Assembly (NCBI RefSeq): GCF_019797745.1
Contig: NZ_VOSI01000001.1
Coordinates: 182,918-246,917 of the forward strand
DNA from: Edaphocola aurantiacus
GTDB taxonomy: Bacteria > Bacteroidota > Bacteroidia > Chitinophagales > Chitinophagaceae
Length of the DNA stretch: 64,000 nt
Direction: 5' to 3'
In this document: one piece after another, positions 8,419 to 17,428 of the stretch
Position numbering within the stretch: the stretch's first letter is position 1
How the letters are laid out: every line of letters begins with the position of its first letter
The notes under the pieces: generated by a model
What the model was told of the DNA's origin: nothing
The model's input: only the letters and a program-made list of their open reading frames with translations
The model's database searches: none
Position numbers and translations under genes: made by a program

Positions 8419-9213
8419 TTAAAATAAAATATCTATAAATGCGTCCTGTAACAGTACAGTGCCGCTGGCATCTGACACTTTCAGGTGCAGGCGCCAGTCG
8501 CCGGTCATGGTATAATTTACTTTACCCTTATAATGTCCGTTGCCGGTGCTTACCGGGCTAATGTTATTCGGAGAACCATGACCCATAGAAGGCATTTCCG
8601 GTGTCATTTCAAGACTGAGGTTATCTACTGCCGGGAAGTTCATCATATCGGTTATTTTATGAACGGTGAATTCTACATCATTCATACCTACTTTCCAGGC
8701 TGCGGGACGCAGCAGGGATACGATATATGTGGTGTTATCGCTACCCAGACTGATGCTGATCACTTTTGTAGGAAAGGTGCCCACGGTAACGGGAATAGCG
8801 ACTTTTTGTCCGTTTACGGTTACTTCCATTTTCCAGGCATCATCATCTGCCGTAGGCATAATGAATACTGCTGCTCCGGAATATAAACCTGTAGCAGCAT
8901 CATAACTTACCTGTTCGTACGGTGCGGAGTGTGACATGGTGCTCATCTCCATCAGCGGATGAATGCTTACATTGGCTGTGCTGCTGACTGCACCGGTAGC
9001 GTCCTGTACTTTTACATATAATCTGTTATACCCGGTAAACAGTAAAGGGGTATCTGCATACAGTGTTATGGTATGGTCTGTGGTATTGGCTGTGCCCAAC
9101 TGGCTTTTGGCCGGTGTTTCGATGTCTGGCTTAGGGTTGTTCTTTTTAGAGGTACAGGAAGTGTAGGTACATAAAGCGATGGCTACGCATACAAGCGCAA
9201 ATATTTTTTTCAT
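8419..9213 (-). CDS. Lipoprotein with two YtkA/FixH-like Met/His-rich domains, putative copper binding
   Basis: A 264-residue lipoprotein (lipobox YTSC, Cys20). The mature part has two similar beta-rich halves. Each contains a Met/His cluster: MEMSTMSHSAP at 88-98 and MPSMGHGSP at 207-215. Each cluster is followed by a segment ending in a strand such as GDWRLHLKV at 238-246. Such M-x-x-M-x-H clusters are typical of periplasmic Cu(I) sites and of YtkA/FixH-like domains. It lies between a CxxxC small protein gene and a TonB receptor gene, so it may receive or deliver the metal at the outer membrane. No binding has been shown here. Confidence 0.65.
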   Translation of the reverse strand: MKKIFALVCVAIALCTYTSCTSKKNNPKPDIETPAKSQLGTANTTDHTITLYADTPLLFTGYNRLYVKVQDATGAVSSTANVSIHPLMEMSTMSHSAPYEQVSYDAATGLYSGAAVFIMPTADDDAWKMEVTVNGQKVAIPVTVGTFPTKVISISLGSDNTTYIVSLLRPAAWKVGMNDVEFTVHKITDMMNFPAVDNLSLEMTPEMPSMGHGSPNNISPVSTGNGHYKGKVNYTMTGDWRLHLKVSDASGTVLLQDAFIDILF

Positions 9214-9332
9214 TCTTATTTTTTTATTTAATACAATGATGGATACAGGTACAATGGTAATCGCTGGTATAACAATACAAGCGTACCCTGGTACGATAAC
9301 ATAATGAAGCCAATGGCTTCAGCAATAAATCA

Positions 9333-9701
9333 CTATACTAAATAATCGGGCGGATGAAATATGCGCTGCTGATCGGCCTGTAACGTTGAGGCATCATGCG
9401 TCTGGTAGGTAGGTACGGATTGGAAATAAGTCACTAATGCAATCTCGAAATGAGCAGCATTGCAATAGTAAACGGCTTCCTGTATGGTCTTTTTATTTTC
9501 CTTGCTGTTCTCCTCGTCTTTCTTCAGTTGTTTGGATAACTGACACTTACCGTTACAATGTAACTGCGGACGGGCCTTGTTTTCACACAAGGTTTGTGCA
9601 ATGTAATTTTCATTTATTTTGAAGTCGATATAGATCACTACCTTACTGAACGCCTGTAAGAGCGTAGCCAGGAACAGTAAACAAAGTATACCTTTCTTCA
9701 T
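9333..9701 (-). CDS. Small exported protein with HCNGKC motif, first gene of putative copper operon
   Basis: A 122-residue protein with an N-terminal hydrophobic segment (5-25) that is either a signal peptide or an anchor. It has HCNGKCQLSKQLKK from 48, a further Cys at 39 and 80, a Lys/Glu-rich middle, and FHPP at 115-118 near the end. I recall small proteins of this shape upstream of TonB receptors in Bacteroidota but know of no assigned function. The CxxxC and His could bind a soft metal. It is separated by 119 bp from the Met/His-rich lipoprotein gene. Confidence 0.65.
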   Translation of the reverse strand: MKKGILCLLFLATLLQAFSKVVIYIDFKINENYIAQTLCENKARPQLHCNGKCQLSKQLKKDEENSKENKKTIQEAVYYCNAAHFEIALVTYFQSVPTYQTHDASTLQADQQRIFHPPDYLV

Positions 9702-9706
9702 CGCGG

Positions 9707-9714
9707 CAAAGGTA
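9707..9714 (-). promoter_or_regulatory. -7 element abutting the start of the CxxxC protein gene
   Basis: TACCTTTG (TAnnTTTG consensus) ends 5 nt before the ATG at 9701. A TTTG lies 22 nt further upstream (9737-9740). The transcript would be leaderless or nearly so. Confidence 0.45.
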
Positions 9715-9759
9715 GGTATTTACCATTAATAAGAGACAAAGAAACTGTATTAAATGACA

Positions 9760-9785
9760 AGTGGCTGACCAATTGGTCAGCCACT
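9760..9785 (-). terminator. Terminator of the tamB-tamL unit
   Basis: A perfect 26-bp palindrome with 11-bp arms 9760-9770 and 9775-9785 around AATT. It lies just after the stop of tamL and is followed on that strand by a moderately T-rich stretch. Confidence 0.6.
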
Positions 9786-9794
9786 GAATATGTT

Positions 9795-12131
9795 TTAGAA
9801 CGGATACCCGATGGCCAGGTTAAACACGATATTTTCCTGCCTCCAGGATTTGGAACCGAAATCAATGCGGTTGATTACCCATTTTTCTCCCGGGTCCATC
9901 CATGGTTTACGCAGCGGCATACCAAAGTCCAGGCGGAGAACAAGGATAGAGAAGTCAAAACGCAACCCAAGACCGCCACTCACCGCTATGTCCCTGACGA
10001 AATTTTTGGTGAATACTCCTCCCGGCATGGTCGGATCATCTCTCAGCAGCCATATATTACCGGCATCTACAAACACAGCGCCTTTCAGCCAGGTAGAGTA
10101 TAATGGTGTACGGAACTCGGTATTGGCCTCCATCTTAATATCGCCCAGCAGCTCCAGGAAGTTAGTGGTGCTTTTGCTGGTATGGAAGGAGCCCGGCCCC
10201 AGGAAGCGGGAACGGAAGCCTCTTAAACTGCTGGCCCCACCGGCAAAGAACTGCTTAATATTAGGCATTTTGTAGGAGTTGCCATAGGCATAACCCGCTC
10301 CGAGGAACAGTCTGTTGGCCCACATATTCTCCTTTCCGAAAGTTTTGTATACCCTGAAATCGGTCTGCATCTTTACATACTGTGCGTAAGGATTGCCGAA
10401 TATTTTTTCCGGCTCCTTGCTCAGGTCTGTTTTCTGCGCCAGCCCCAGGATATTGCCTGACAGATCTAATAGTCCGTCGAAGAAGAAGTTGACATCTTTA
10501 CGGCCCGCGATCTGCGAATTATAGGTAAACTGATAAGTAGGCCCGATAATGATCCCGTTAAAGATGATATTATTAATATAGAAGTCCGATGCATTATTAA
10601 AGGTATCGGTACGCACGAAGGTCACATTGACCGGGTATAACTTATGCTCTTTATTAATAGATTCTTTCCACTGATATCCCAGACCAAAATTAAATGTATT
10701 CAATCGATAAGTGGTTTCGCTTAAGTAGTAGTTATAGCCCAGCTTAACATAACTACGGGGTACAAATGCACTGGTCGTAGACACATTAAACAGGCTTCCG
10801 AACAACAAACGCGGCACTGACAAATTAGTTTCCAGACCAATCTGGTAGAGGTTAGGTCGTTTCTGAGCGCCTCCATACTGCATCTCAAAACCACCGCTGA
10901 GCTTAATTTCCAGTTGCTCGGCTCCTTTAAATATATTGCGGTGTTTCCATCCTACAGATAAACGGGAACCTACCCTGCTATCATTCTGTGAGAATGCAGC
11001 CGTTTCAAAACTCAGTGCTTTAGACGGTGCAGGTGTAAGATTATATAATGCGGTCAGCAGAGGCAGCCCTGTACTATCATAAGTATCGGTCAGCTCGCTT
11101 TTGATAAATTTAAAAGCATTCAAACTCACCAGTCGGTTCAGCGTCAGGTTCTGTTTTCTTTTGCTGTACAGATCTCCGGGTTTCTGCTGAATGGCGGTTT
11201 TGAAGAGTACCGGCCTGAAATTCTCACGGCGCTGTATCACACTATAGTGCTCATAAGGAATCGTATCCATATTACGGCGGCGATTGGCCGCTGTGCTGTC
11301 TGTATTACTACGGGCTACATAGTTTGTATTGACATAGATATCCTTGATGCGGTACTGCTGAAATGTCTTGGGCGGCATGAGGTCCGACTTCAGCTGCATA
11401 TACACATCGATAGAATCTGTATTGGTTCCGGTATCAACTTTTGCAATCAGGTAATCCGGAGAGAAATAATAGTACCCTGTATTTTTCAGGTAATCATCTA
11501 TACGATCCCGGTCAGCCATTACAGCATCGAGCAGGTATGGGTTTCCTTTTTTAAGCAGCGATTTGTCGGCCACATTGCGGATCTCTGCAGCAAGCGCGGT
11601 GGTATCTCCGGAGAGGTAATCAATATTTCTCATGAAATAACGCTTACCTGCCTGTATTTCAAAGAAGCCTTTAGTGGTCTTTTTCAGTGTATCATCCTCC
11701 CGGCGAGATATAATTACGGGGTAGAAATATCCGTTGTTCTGCAATTTATTCAGCAGGATCTGCTCATTTCTTTTCAGGTTAAAGCTCTCTCCCAGTACCG
11801 GTGCTTCACCGATCTTATCGCGTATATATTTACGCAATCCCTTTTCCGAACGGGGCTCTCCGGCCCAGTTGTACATGGTCAGTTTGAAACGTATACCAAA
11901 TATCCTTTTATTAGGTTTGGGACGAATGGCATCGCCCAGGATTTCTTCCAGGTAGCCTTTGTCTTTACTGGCGGTATCGGTAACCTTTACTTTGCTACCC
12001 AGATAGAGGGTTTGCCCCTTAGCCAGATATTTGGTATTGGAGCAGGATGTTGCCATAAGCATCAGCCAGCAAAGGGTCGTCAAACCGGTTAATATGTGGA
12101 TCGATTTCTTCAAGGCGCTATATTTAGTCAA
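9795..12131 (-). CDS. tamL: TamL: lipoprotein BamA/TamA (Omp85) family outer membrane protein
   Basis: Outer membrane assembly protein of the Omp85 superfamily that works with TamB in moving or inserting envelope material. The 778-residue chain begins with a lipoprotein signal (LMATSC, Cys30) and the typical SNTKYLAKGQTLY. POTRA-like segments follow to about 400, for example the YFMRNIDYLSGDT and RIKDIYVNTNY strands. The C-terminal half is the 16-strand-type barrel, with the Omp85 hallmark SLRGFRSRFLGPGS near 640-655, and ends in AIGYPF. A lipid-anchored TamA-like protein is the Bacteroidota form (TamL). It overlaps tamB by 8 bp, so the two are translationally coupled. Confidence 0.88.
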   Translation of the reverse strand: MTKYSALKKSIHILTGLTTLCWLMLMATSCSNTKYLAKGQTLYLGSKVKVTDTASKDKGYLEEILGDAIRPKPNKRIFGIRFKLTMYNWAGEPRSEKGLRKYIRDKIGEAPVLGESFNLKRNEQILLNKLQNNGYFYPVIISRREDDTLKKTTKGFFEIQAGKRYFMRNIDYLSGDTTALAAEIRNVADKSLLKKGNPYLLDAVMADRDRIDDYLKNTGYYYFSPDYLIAKVDTGTNTDSIDVYMQLKSDLMPPKTFQQYRIKDIYVNTNYVARSNTDSTAANRRRNMDTIPYEHYSVIQRRENFRPVLFKTAIQQKPGDLYSKRKQNLTLNRLVSLNAFKFIKSELTDTYDSTGLPLLTALYNLTPAPSKALSFETAAFSQNDSRVGSRLSVGWKHRNIFKGAEQLEIKLSGGFEMQYGGAQKRPNLYQIGLETNLSVPRLLFGSLFNVSTTSAFVPRSYVKLGYNYYLSETTYRLNTFNFGLGYQWKESINKEHKLYPVNVTFVRTDTFNNASDFYINNIIFNGIIIGPTYQFTYNSQIAGRKDVNFFFDGLLDLSGNILGLAQKTDLSKEPEKIFGNPYAQYVKMQTDFRVYKTFGKENMWANRLFLGAGYAYGNSYKMPNIKQFFAGGASSLRGFRSRFLGPGSFHTSKSTTNFLELLGDIKMEANTEFRTPLYSTWLKGAVFVDAGNIWLLRDDPTMPGGVFTKNFVRDIAVSGGLGLRFDFSILVLRLDFGMPLRKPWMDPGEKWVINRIDFGSKSWRQENIVFNLAIGYPF

Positions 12132-15100
12132 TAGTAGAGGTATTCGTAATGTTCATTGTCGAAGCCTGTTTCTGCTCTGCTGCTTTGCGTTCTGCTTCAC
12201 GTTTACGGCGCATATATTCACGGTAGCGTTGCTGCCCCATCAGCAGGGCGCGGAAGCGGTTATACTCCAGGGAGAAGCGGAAGCTAAGACCGGTTTCTAT
12301 GATATAACCATTAATGATATTCTGTAACTCACTCTTACGGTATCCTCTCAGGATGTACTTACCATCTGCCGTAAGCAGGTAATCGGCAGAAAGGTTACCC
12401 GGCAGGTAGCTCGGATTGGTGGCTCCGGCTGTCTGTCCTTCCAGTGCGAAGTCATTTCCAATCGTCAGTTTCAGGCGATCATTGAACAGTCGCTTGGATG
12501 CAGTGATATTGAAATCGGTACGATTCACACGAGATCCGGTAGAGAAATCTTCAGAAGAATTCACCCCGAAATCCAGCTCCACGCCCTTGATCAGGTCACC
12601 GGCCATACGGTTCATCTGCTCGCTCAGGAAGCGGCTGGCACTCTGGCGTACTGCATTTTCAAATCCGAACCCACCACCGGCTGAGCTAAACGGATCGTCT
12701 GCAACGAAACGGTTCAGCAACAGCAACGATACAACCTGCTTGTTCATATCGGATGGATTGTTGCGCAGGTCTCCCAGCTTACTTTCTACAAATGATTTTA
12801 CGGTGGCATTTACGGTATTTAGTCCACCCTCTTTTACGACGATATCGAAACTGATGGTTGGTTTCAGTACTTTACCGCTCATTTTCAGCAATACCTGGAA
12901 TGGCATGCGCTGACGGTAGAGGTTCATCTCCGAAGCTTCCTGGCCCTGGCGTTGTACCAGGTCGTATGGTGCGGCATTGGCATCATATACCGCGGTGATG
13001 TTGACATCGGCATCCAGCGGATCGCCGGCCAGCATAATCATACTACCCTTCTGTATACGGAATTTCTTTTTCAGCAGGTTATAGTTCAGTTCATAATATC
13101 CGTCTTCCAGTTCATACGTACCGGTCAGGGTCATGCTACCGTCAGAACCCAGGTTGGCATTCAGGAAGGAAGTTCCTTTTACATTCAGCCGGTCACCTGT
13201 TTCCGGATCGATCAGTACGGTAAATTGGGCATTTTTTTCAATATCAACATTCACATTCAGCGAAGAGCTCTGTGATAAAAGGTATGCTGCTTTTTTAAGA
13301 TTCAGCTCGGCAGAATCGACATACCCACTGTCGCGACCGTCGTAGAACATTACAATACCTTCATTGGCAACCAGCGAAGGATTGTCCAGCATGGCATAGT
13401 TAAAGTCGGTACTGTCATGGATCGTGATATTACCATCAATAGCAGGTGCAGTCATATTTCCATGCAGGCCCAGTGTGGCGCTCAGGAATAACTTACCGTA
13501 GATAGATTCATTATCCTTGGAGGTGGAGTTCATAGCCTGCCATTCATTGGCCTTAAAGGTCATATCCAGGCTATACTCTGTAAAGTTTTTCGTATTCAGG
13601 CTTCCGGTGAGTGTAGCCAGTTTGCCGTACTGATCGTAAATTTTAAAGCGATCAAAATATAATCCTTTACCGGCATTGAAGCGAATGGTCTCATCCGGCA
13701 TGCTCATATAAGTATTGAACATGGCCAGTGTTGTTTTGAGGCTATCTGTCTCCAGCGATCCGCCGATCGACGGACTGGCAATTGTTCCTTTAATATCCAG
13801 CTGTCCTTTAAGGATACCGCTGCTGTTCTTGAGGTTACCAAAAGTCAGGCCTTCGATTGTTTTCAGGCTGAAGGCATTAAAGTTGGCGATAAAGTCCAGT
13901 TCATTGCCATTAACCGGCTTCATGTAATAGTTACCGGCAATACTCAGATCATTACCGTAGCCTTTCAGAGTAGCATTGGCTGTATAGCTATAAGAATTTT
14001 CGTTGCGTACATCAGCACCCAGATCGCCCAGATTTGATCCCATTACATAAAGGGAATCTACCCGGATGTTGGATACAATTCTCGGGAAGCTGTCGCGCAT
14101 ATCCAGATCACCATTTACAAACAGGCGTCCATCGGCCAGAACGGTGTCTTTACTGATCATTTTGGTCAGGTTCAGTAAAGAGAAGTTGCGGATGTCGATA
14201 TGCAGCGGACTGTTATAAGAGGTATCGCGACTATTGGCACTGATCAGCTGGTTGCCCTGGCTGAGTGCGAGGTTATGTATGTATAATCCTTTTTTTCCGC
14301 CCAGCACGATACTGTTATCAGGATCTACCAGCCAGTCATCATAGTTCAGCTTCAGCCCGCGCTGCAATTGCAGTACGATGTCGCTTTCCGGGTTGATGGA
14401 AGTGATGACCCCCAGCCCAAACTGGTCTACCCCTTCCACATCCGTAAGGTTGACGAAAGACGCAATGCTGTCATTGCGCAGGTAACCGGACAAGGAGGAG
14501 TTATAAAACTGTATGCTGCCCTGCGTAAAACGGTTCAGACCCGCTACATACATCAGGCTGCGATCCTGCTCAATAGCAGAGAAGGAGAAGGTATCCAGCG
14601 ACATGGTTCCATAACGGATTCTTGGTGCGGTAAGCCCGATATTCAGCGAACTCGGATTGATCACCGAATAGAAACGTATGGTATCGAAAGGACGCAGTTC
14701 CGGCACCATCTGACGGAACAGGCGGTGATAGGCCAGCGTACCCGACAGGTTCATATCATAGGCCAGCGGCGCATTACTTACGGTATCGGATATCGTATAG
14801 TATTGGTTCACATGTGCCAGCAGGGCATTGCCCATCTGCAGCAATGGTATTTTACCTGTAAGCTTAGCATTAATAATATTCGCTACGTTGACATCTATAT
14901 TTTGTATACTATCCTGTGGTGCAGAATTAATGTATACACTGTCAAACATATATGTTTTGCCGTTCGAGGTCAGGAAAGGACTGCGTACACTCAGCAGACC
15001 ATTTGGATAATTTGGATTGGTTGAAGGGACATCGGCATATACATCTCCGGTGAATTTCAGTTCTGTATCCATGAACTTCAGGGCTTGCAGATCCAACAGG

Positions 15101-17199
15101 TCGATGGCCATATCGGCTGTCACTGCCGGGTATTCGTTCCGGAAGTTGAACATAGACTGCATCGTCAGGAAGGCATTCGGATCGCGGGATTTCAGCTCCA
15201 GCTGTCCTTCTTTGTTGCGGATAAAGCCCAGTGCGGTAATATTGCTGTACCCATAGCCATTGTAAAATGCCTGGATCACTTTCAGGTCTACATCTGCTGC
15301 CATGGTTTTCGGATCAAAGCCTGTCCCTTTTACGGTACCGCTCAGGGTAATGGTACCCAATTGCGGTTGCATACGCAGGATCTTACCGATATTAAACGTC
15401 TGCGCATCCAGGTACAGATCATACTTTTCCTTACCCTGCTGTGCCATTGAGAAATGTCCTTTCAACAGGGCATTACCATCGGAGGTACGGATGAGCAGGT
15501 CAGGATTATATGCTGTAGTTGTACCATTGATGGTACCGGAGAAGGCAAACCAGGCGGGGATATCCAGCTGCTGGCGTACAGATGCCGGTACAAAGGAATG
15601 GATATCCTGTTCGGTACTGTTCAGTTTTTTGATGTTCAATACATAACGCAGTTTATCAGCATCCGGCAGTCCGAAAATGCGGCCGCTCAGGTCTACCTGG
15701 GTCTGTTTCAGCCCTTGTGCGTATAACTGTATTATATTAAGGTTGCCTACTGTACCATTGGCCAGCAGGTTAAAGTTCAGTTTCTGGTTACGGTAATCTT
15801 TCAGTTGCTGTCTCTGCGCCTCCGGCAGGAAGATAAAGAGGTCACTGAAGCTCAGCACCGACTTCATCAGATTCACATCCAGTTTCATCTGGGAGAGTTC
15901 CTTACTCAGATCACCCAGCGAACGGTAGCTGACCGCAATTTTATCCTGCAACAAGGTTTGTGGGGTCTTCAGGTATAATTCGTCCAGCACAGCACCCCGC
16001 TGATGGTATATGAATTTGGTGCGGAAGGTCTGTATATTCAGACCGCTGCGCTCATTCATAGACAGGTTCTTGATATTGCCCAGTATGGTATCGGCACTGT
16101 ACATGAGATCGCTGCCGGTCAGGTAGAAGTTCTGGATATTCATGTGTGAATAATCCATGCCTGTTTTCAGACGCGGTGCATTATTGTCATCAAAAGCAAA
16201 GTTCACATCCTTGAACAGCAGGTCGTTCAGCCAGATGACCCAGCTGCCGGTATCGGTACTGCTCACGGTATCTTTCGGCACTGCTTTGGCCTTAGCCTTT
16301 GCTTTCGGGTCTATTTTATTAAATACCAGTCCCGAATGGGTCTGATCCAGGTTCAGGTAATTGATTTTGATCTGACGCTTCAGCAGGCTGAAGTATGGCA
16401 TAGCTGCCGAAAGGGATTTGGTCTGGATATTAAAATCCATTGCCGACTCTGCATCTTTAAATGCAAAATCTGCCCGGTTCAATAATAGCTTATCTACGAC
16501 TATGGAAATCTCTGTACCCGCACTGGTATCCTCCGGAGATGGTGGCAGTGCAGAAGGCATCGCATAGAAATAGGAGTTGATGGTATCGCCACGGAAGTCG
16601 TTTACTTCAAAACGCATGGTATTGATATCGATCTGTCTCGGCTTCAGCACCAGGCTGTTAATCCTGATCCCGAACAATGCACCACCTATAGTATCATGAA
16701 AACGGTAACGGGTATTGCGGATATCGATCAGTCCGGCATCAATATATACCGGCGATGCCTTGGCGGTATCCATCACCTCTTGCTGTGTGGCTTCTTTCTT
16801 GCCCACAAAAGAGTCTACGATAAACTGGTAATTGAAATTGGTATCGTTGGCCGTACGGTACATGTTGATATTGGCCCCGTCCAGTCCCAGCTTACTGACA
16901 GAAATCTTACCCTCTATCAGCTTAAACATATTTACATTAATATCCAGCTTATTGACCCAGACAATGGTATCCTGGCGCTTGTCCAGCACCAGTACCTGGC
17001 TCAGATTTACAGCTGTAGGTATACTGAAATCGATCTTACCGATAGACACTTTGGTATCCAGCTTTTTCTGCAGGTAGTCTACAGCGTACTTTCGGATCTG
17101 CTCTTTACCCCATGGTGTATTGATCACCACTACGGCCGCCACAACAAGGAGTATGACGGAGAGAATAACGTATAGTATGACTTTTAGGACTTTCTTCAT
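12124..17199 (-). CDS. tamB: TamB: translocation and assembly module protein
   Basis: A 1691-residue envelope-spanning protein. One N-terminal membrane helix (about 6-27) anchors it in the inner membrane. It is followed by some 1400 residues of repetitive beta-strand sequence (AsmA/VPS13-like lipid groove), with many repeats of the form 'G.L.... I.G...NP.I.G.'. The C-terminal TamB domain (about 1250-1640) includes GTYELEDGYYELNY, FQVLLKMSGKVLKPTISFDI and a conserved end with VSLLLLNRF. The Lys/Arg/Gln-rich tail after 1640 is an extension. TamB-type proteins are thought to carry phospholipids to the outer membrane. It is the first gene of the unit with tamL. Confidence 0.9.
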   Translation of the reverse strand: MKKVLKVILYVILSVILLVVAAVVVINTPWGKEQIRKYAVDYLQKKLDTKVSIGKIDFSIPTAVNLSQVLVLDKRQDTIVWVNKLDINVNMFKLIEGKISVSKLGLDGANINMYRTANDTNFNYQFIVDSFVGKKEATQQEVMDTAKASPVYIDAGLIDIRNTRYRFHDTIGGALFGIRINSLVLKPRQIDINTMRFEVNDFRGDTINSYFYAMPSALPPSPEDTSAGTEISIVVDKLLLNRADFAFKDAESAMDFNIQTKSLSAAMPYFSLLKRQIKINYLNLDQTHSGLVFNKIDPKAKAKAKAVPKDTVSSTDTGSWVIWLNDLLFKDVNFAFDDNNAPRLKTGMDYSHMNIQNFYLTGSDLMYSADTILGNIKNLSMNERSGLNIQTFRTKFIYHQRGAVLDELYLKTPQTLLQDKIAVSYRSLGDLSKELSQMKLDVNLMKSVLSFSDLFIFLPEAQRQQLKDYRNQKLNFNLLANGTVGNLNIIQLYAQGLKQTQVDLSGRIFGLPDADKLRYVLNIKKLNSTEQDIHSFVPASVRQQLDIPAWFAFSGTINGTTTAYNPDLLIRTSDGNALLKGHFSMAQQGKEKYDLYLDAQTFNIGKILRMQPQLGTITLSGTVKGTGFDPKTMAADVDLKVIQAFYNGYGYSNITALGFIRNKEGQLELKSRDPNAFLTMQSMFNFRNEYPAVTADMAIDLLDLQALKFMDTELKFTGDVYADVPSTNPNYPNGLLSVRSPFLTSNGKTYMFDSVYINSAPQDSIQNIDVNVANIINAKLTGKIPLLQMGNALLAHVNQYYTISDTVSNAPLAYDMNLSGTLAYHRLFRQMVPELRPFDTIRFYSVINPSSLNIGLTAPRIRYGTMSLDTFSFSAIEQDRSLMYVAGLNRFTQGSIQFYNSSLSGYLRNDSIASFVNLTDVEGVDQFGLGVITSINPESDIVLQLQRGLKLNYDDWLVDPDNSIVLGGKKGLYIHNLALSQGNQLISANSRDTSYNSPLHIDIRNFSLLNLTKMISKDTVLADGRLFVNGDLDMRDSFPRIVSNIRVDSLYVMGSNLGDLGADVRNENSYSYTANATLKGYGNDLSIAGNYYMKPVNGNELDFIANFNAFSLKTIEGLTFGNLKNSSGILKGQLDIKGTIASPSIGGSLETDSLKTTLAMFNTYMSMPDETIRFNAGKGLYFDRFKIYDQYGKLATLTGSLNTKNFTEYSLDMTFKANEWQAMNSTSKDNESIYGKLFLSATLGLHGNMTAPAIDGNITIHDSTDFNYAMLDNPSLVANEGIVMFYDGRDSGYVDSAELNLKKAAYLLSQSSSLNVNVDIEKNAQFTVLIDPETGDRLNVKGTSFLNANLGSDGSMTLTGTYELEDGYYELNYNLLKKKFRIQKGSMIMLAGDPLDADVNITAVYDANAAPYDLVQRQGQEASEMNLYRQRMPFQVLLKMSGKVLKPTISFDIVVKEGGLNTVNATVKSFVESKLGDLRNNPSDMNKQVVSLLLLNRFVADDPFSSAGGGFGFENAVRQSASRFLSEQMNRMAGDLIKGVELDFGVNSSEDFSTGSRVNRTDFNITASKRLFNDRLKLTIGNDFALEGQTAGATNPSYLPGNLSADYLLTADGKYILRGYRKSELQNIINGYIIETGLSFRFSLEYNRFRALLMGQQRYREYMRRKREAERKAAEQKQASTMNITNTSTID

Positions 17200-17211
17200 T
17201 GTGTATACTCA

Positions 17212-17241
17212 CAAAAATAAGGTCTAAATCGCGTAATACAA
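17212..17241 (-). promoter_or_regulatory. Promoter of tamB-tamL
   Basis: TATTTTTG (-7, at 17212-17219) is preceded by TTG (17239-17241) with exactly 19 nt between them, matching the Bacteroidota consensus. The -7 box is only 12 nt from the ATG, so the leader is very short. Confidence 0.6.
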
Positions 17242-17361
17242 TACCTTTATATACAATTTACATTTTTTTCACGGTCTGGGGATACGTGTCTGCAAGCCGC
17301 GTGCAGACTGCATATGGATAAAAGATTATATTAATCTTAAATCAGCATAGCATAAAAACGA

Positions 17362-17395
17362 TACAGGTCCGAGGTAAATATGCCCCGGACCTGTA
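17362..17395 (-). terminator. Terminator of the radical SAM gene
   Basis: A 10-bp stem, TACAGGTCCG (17362-17371) with CGGACCTGTA (17386-17395), lies just after the stop of the gene ending at 17429. A few T residues follow on the minus strand (CGTTTTTA). Confidence 0.6.
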
Positions 17396-17428
17396 GTATT
17401 ATTTAATCGTGAATCATTTGCTTTCTCC

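Noticed and set aside
11247..12092. 281-codon forward frame opposite tamL
   Set aside because: Lies wholly inside tamL on the other strand, with no domain and a Cys/Ile/His-rich composition typical of antisense shadow.
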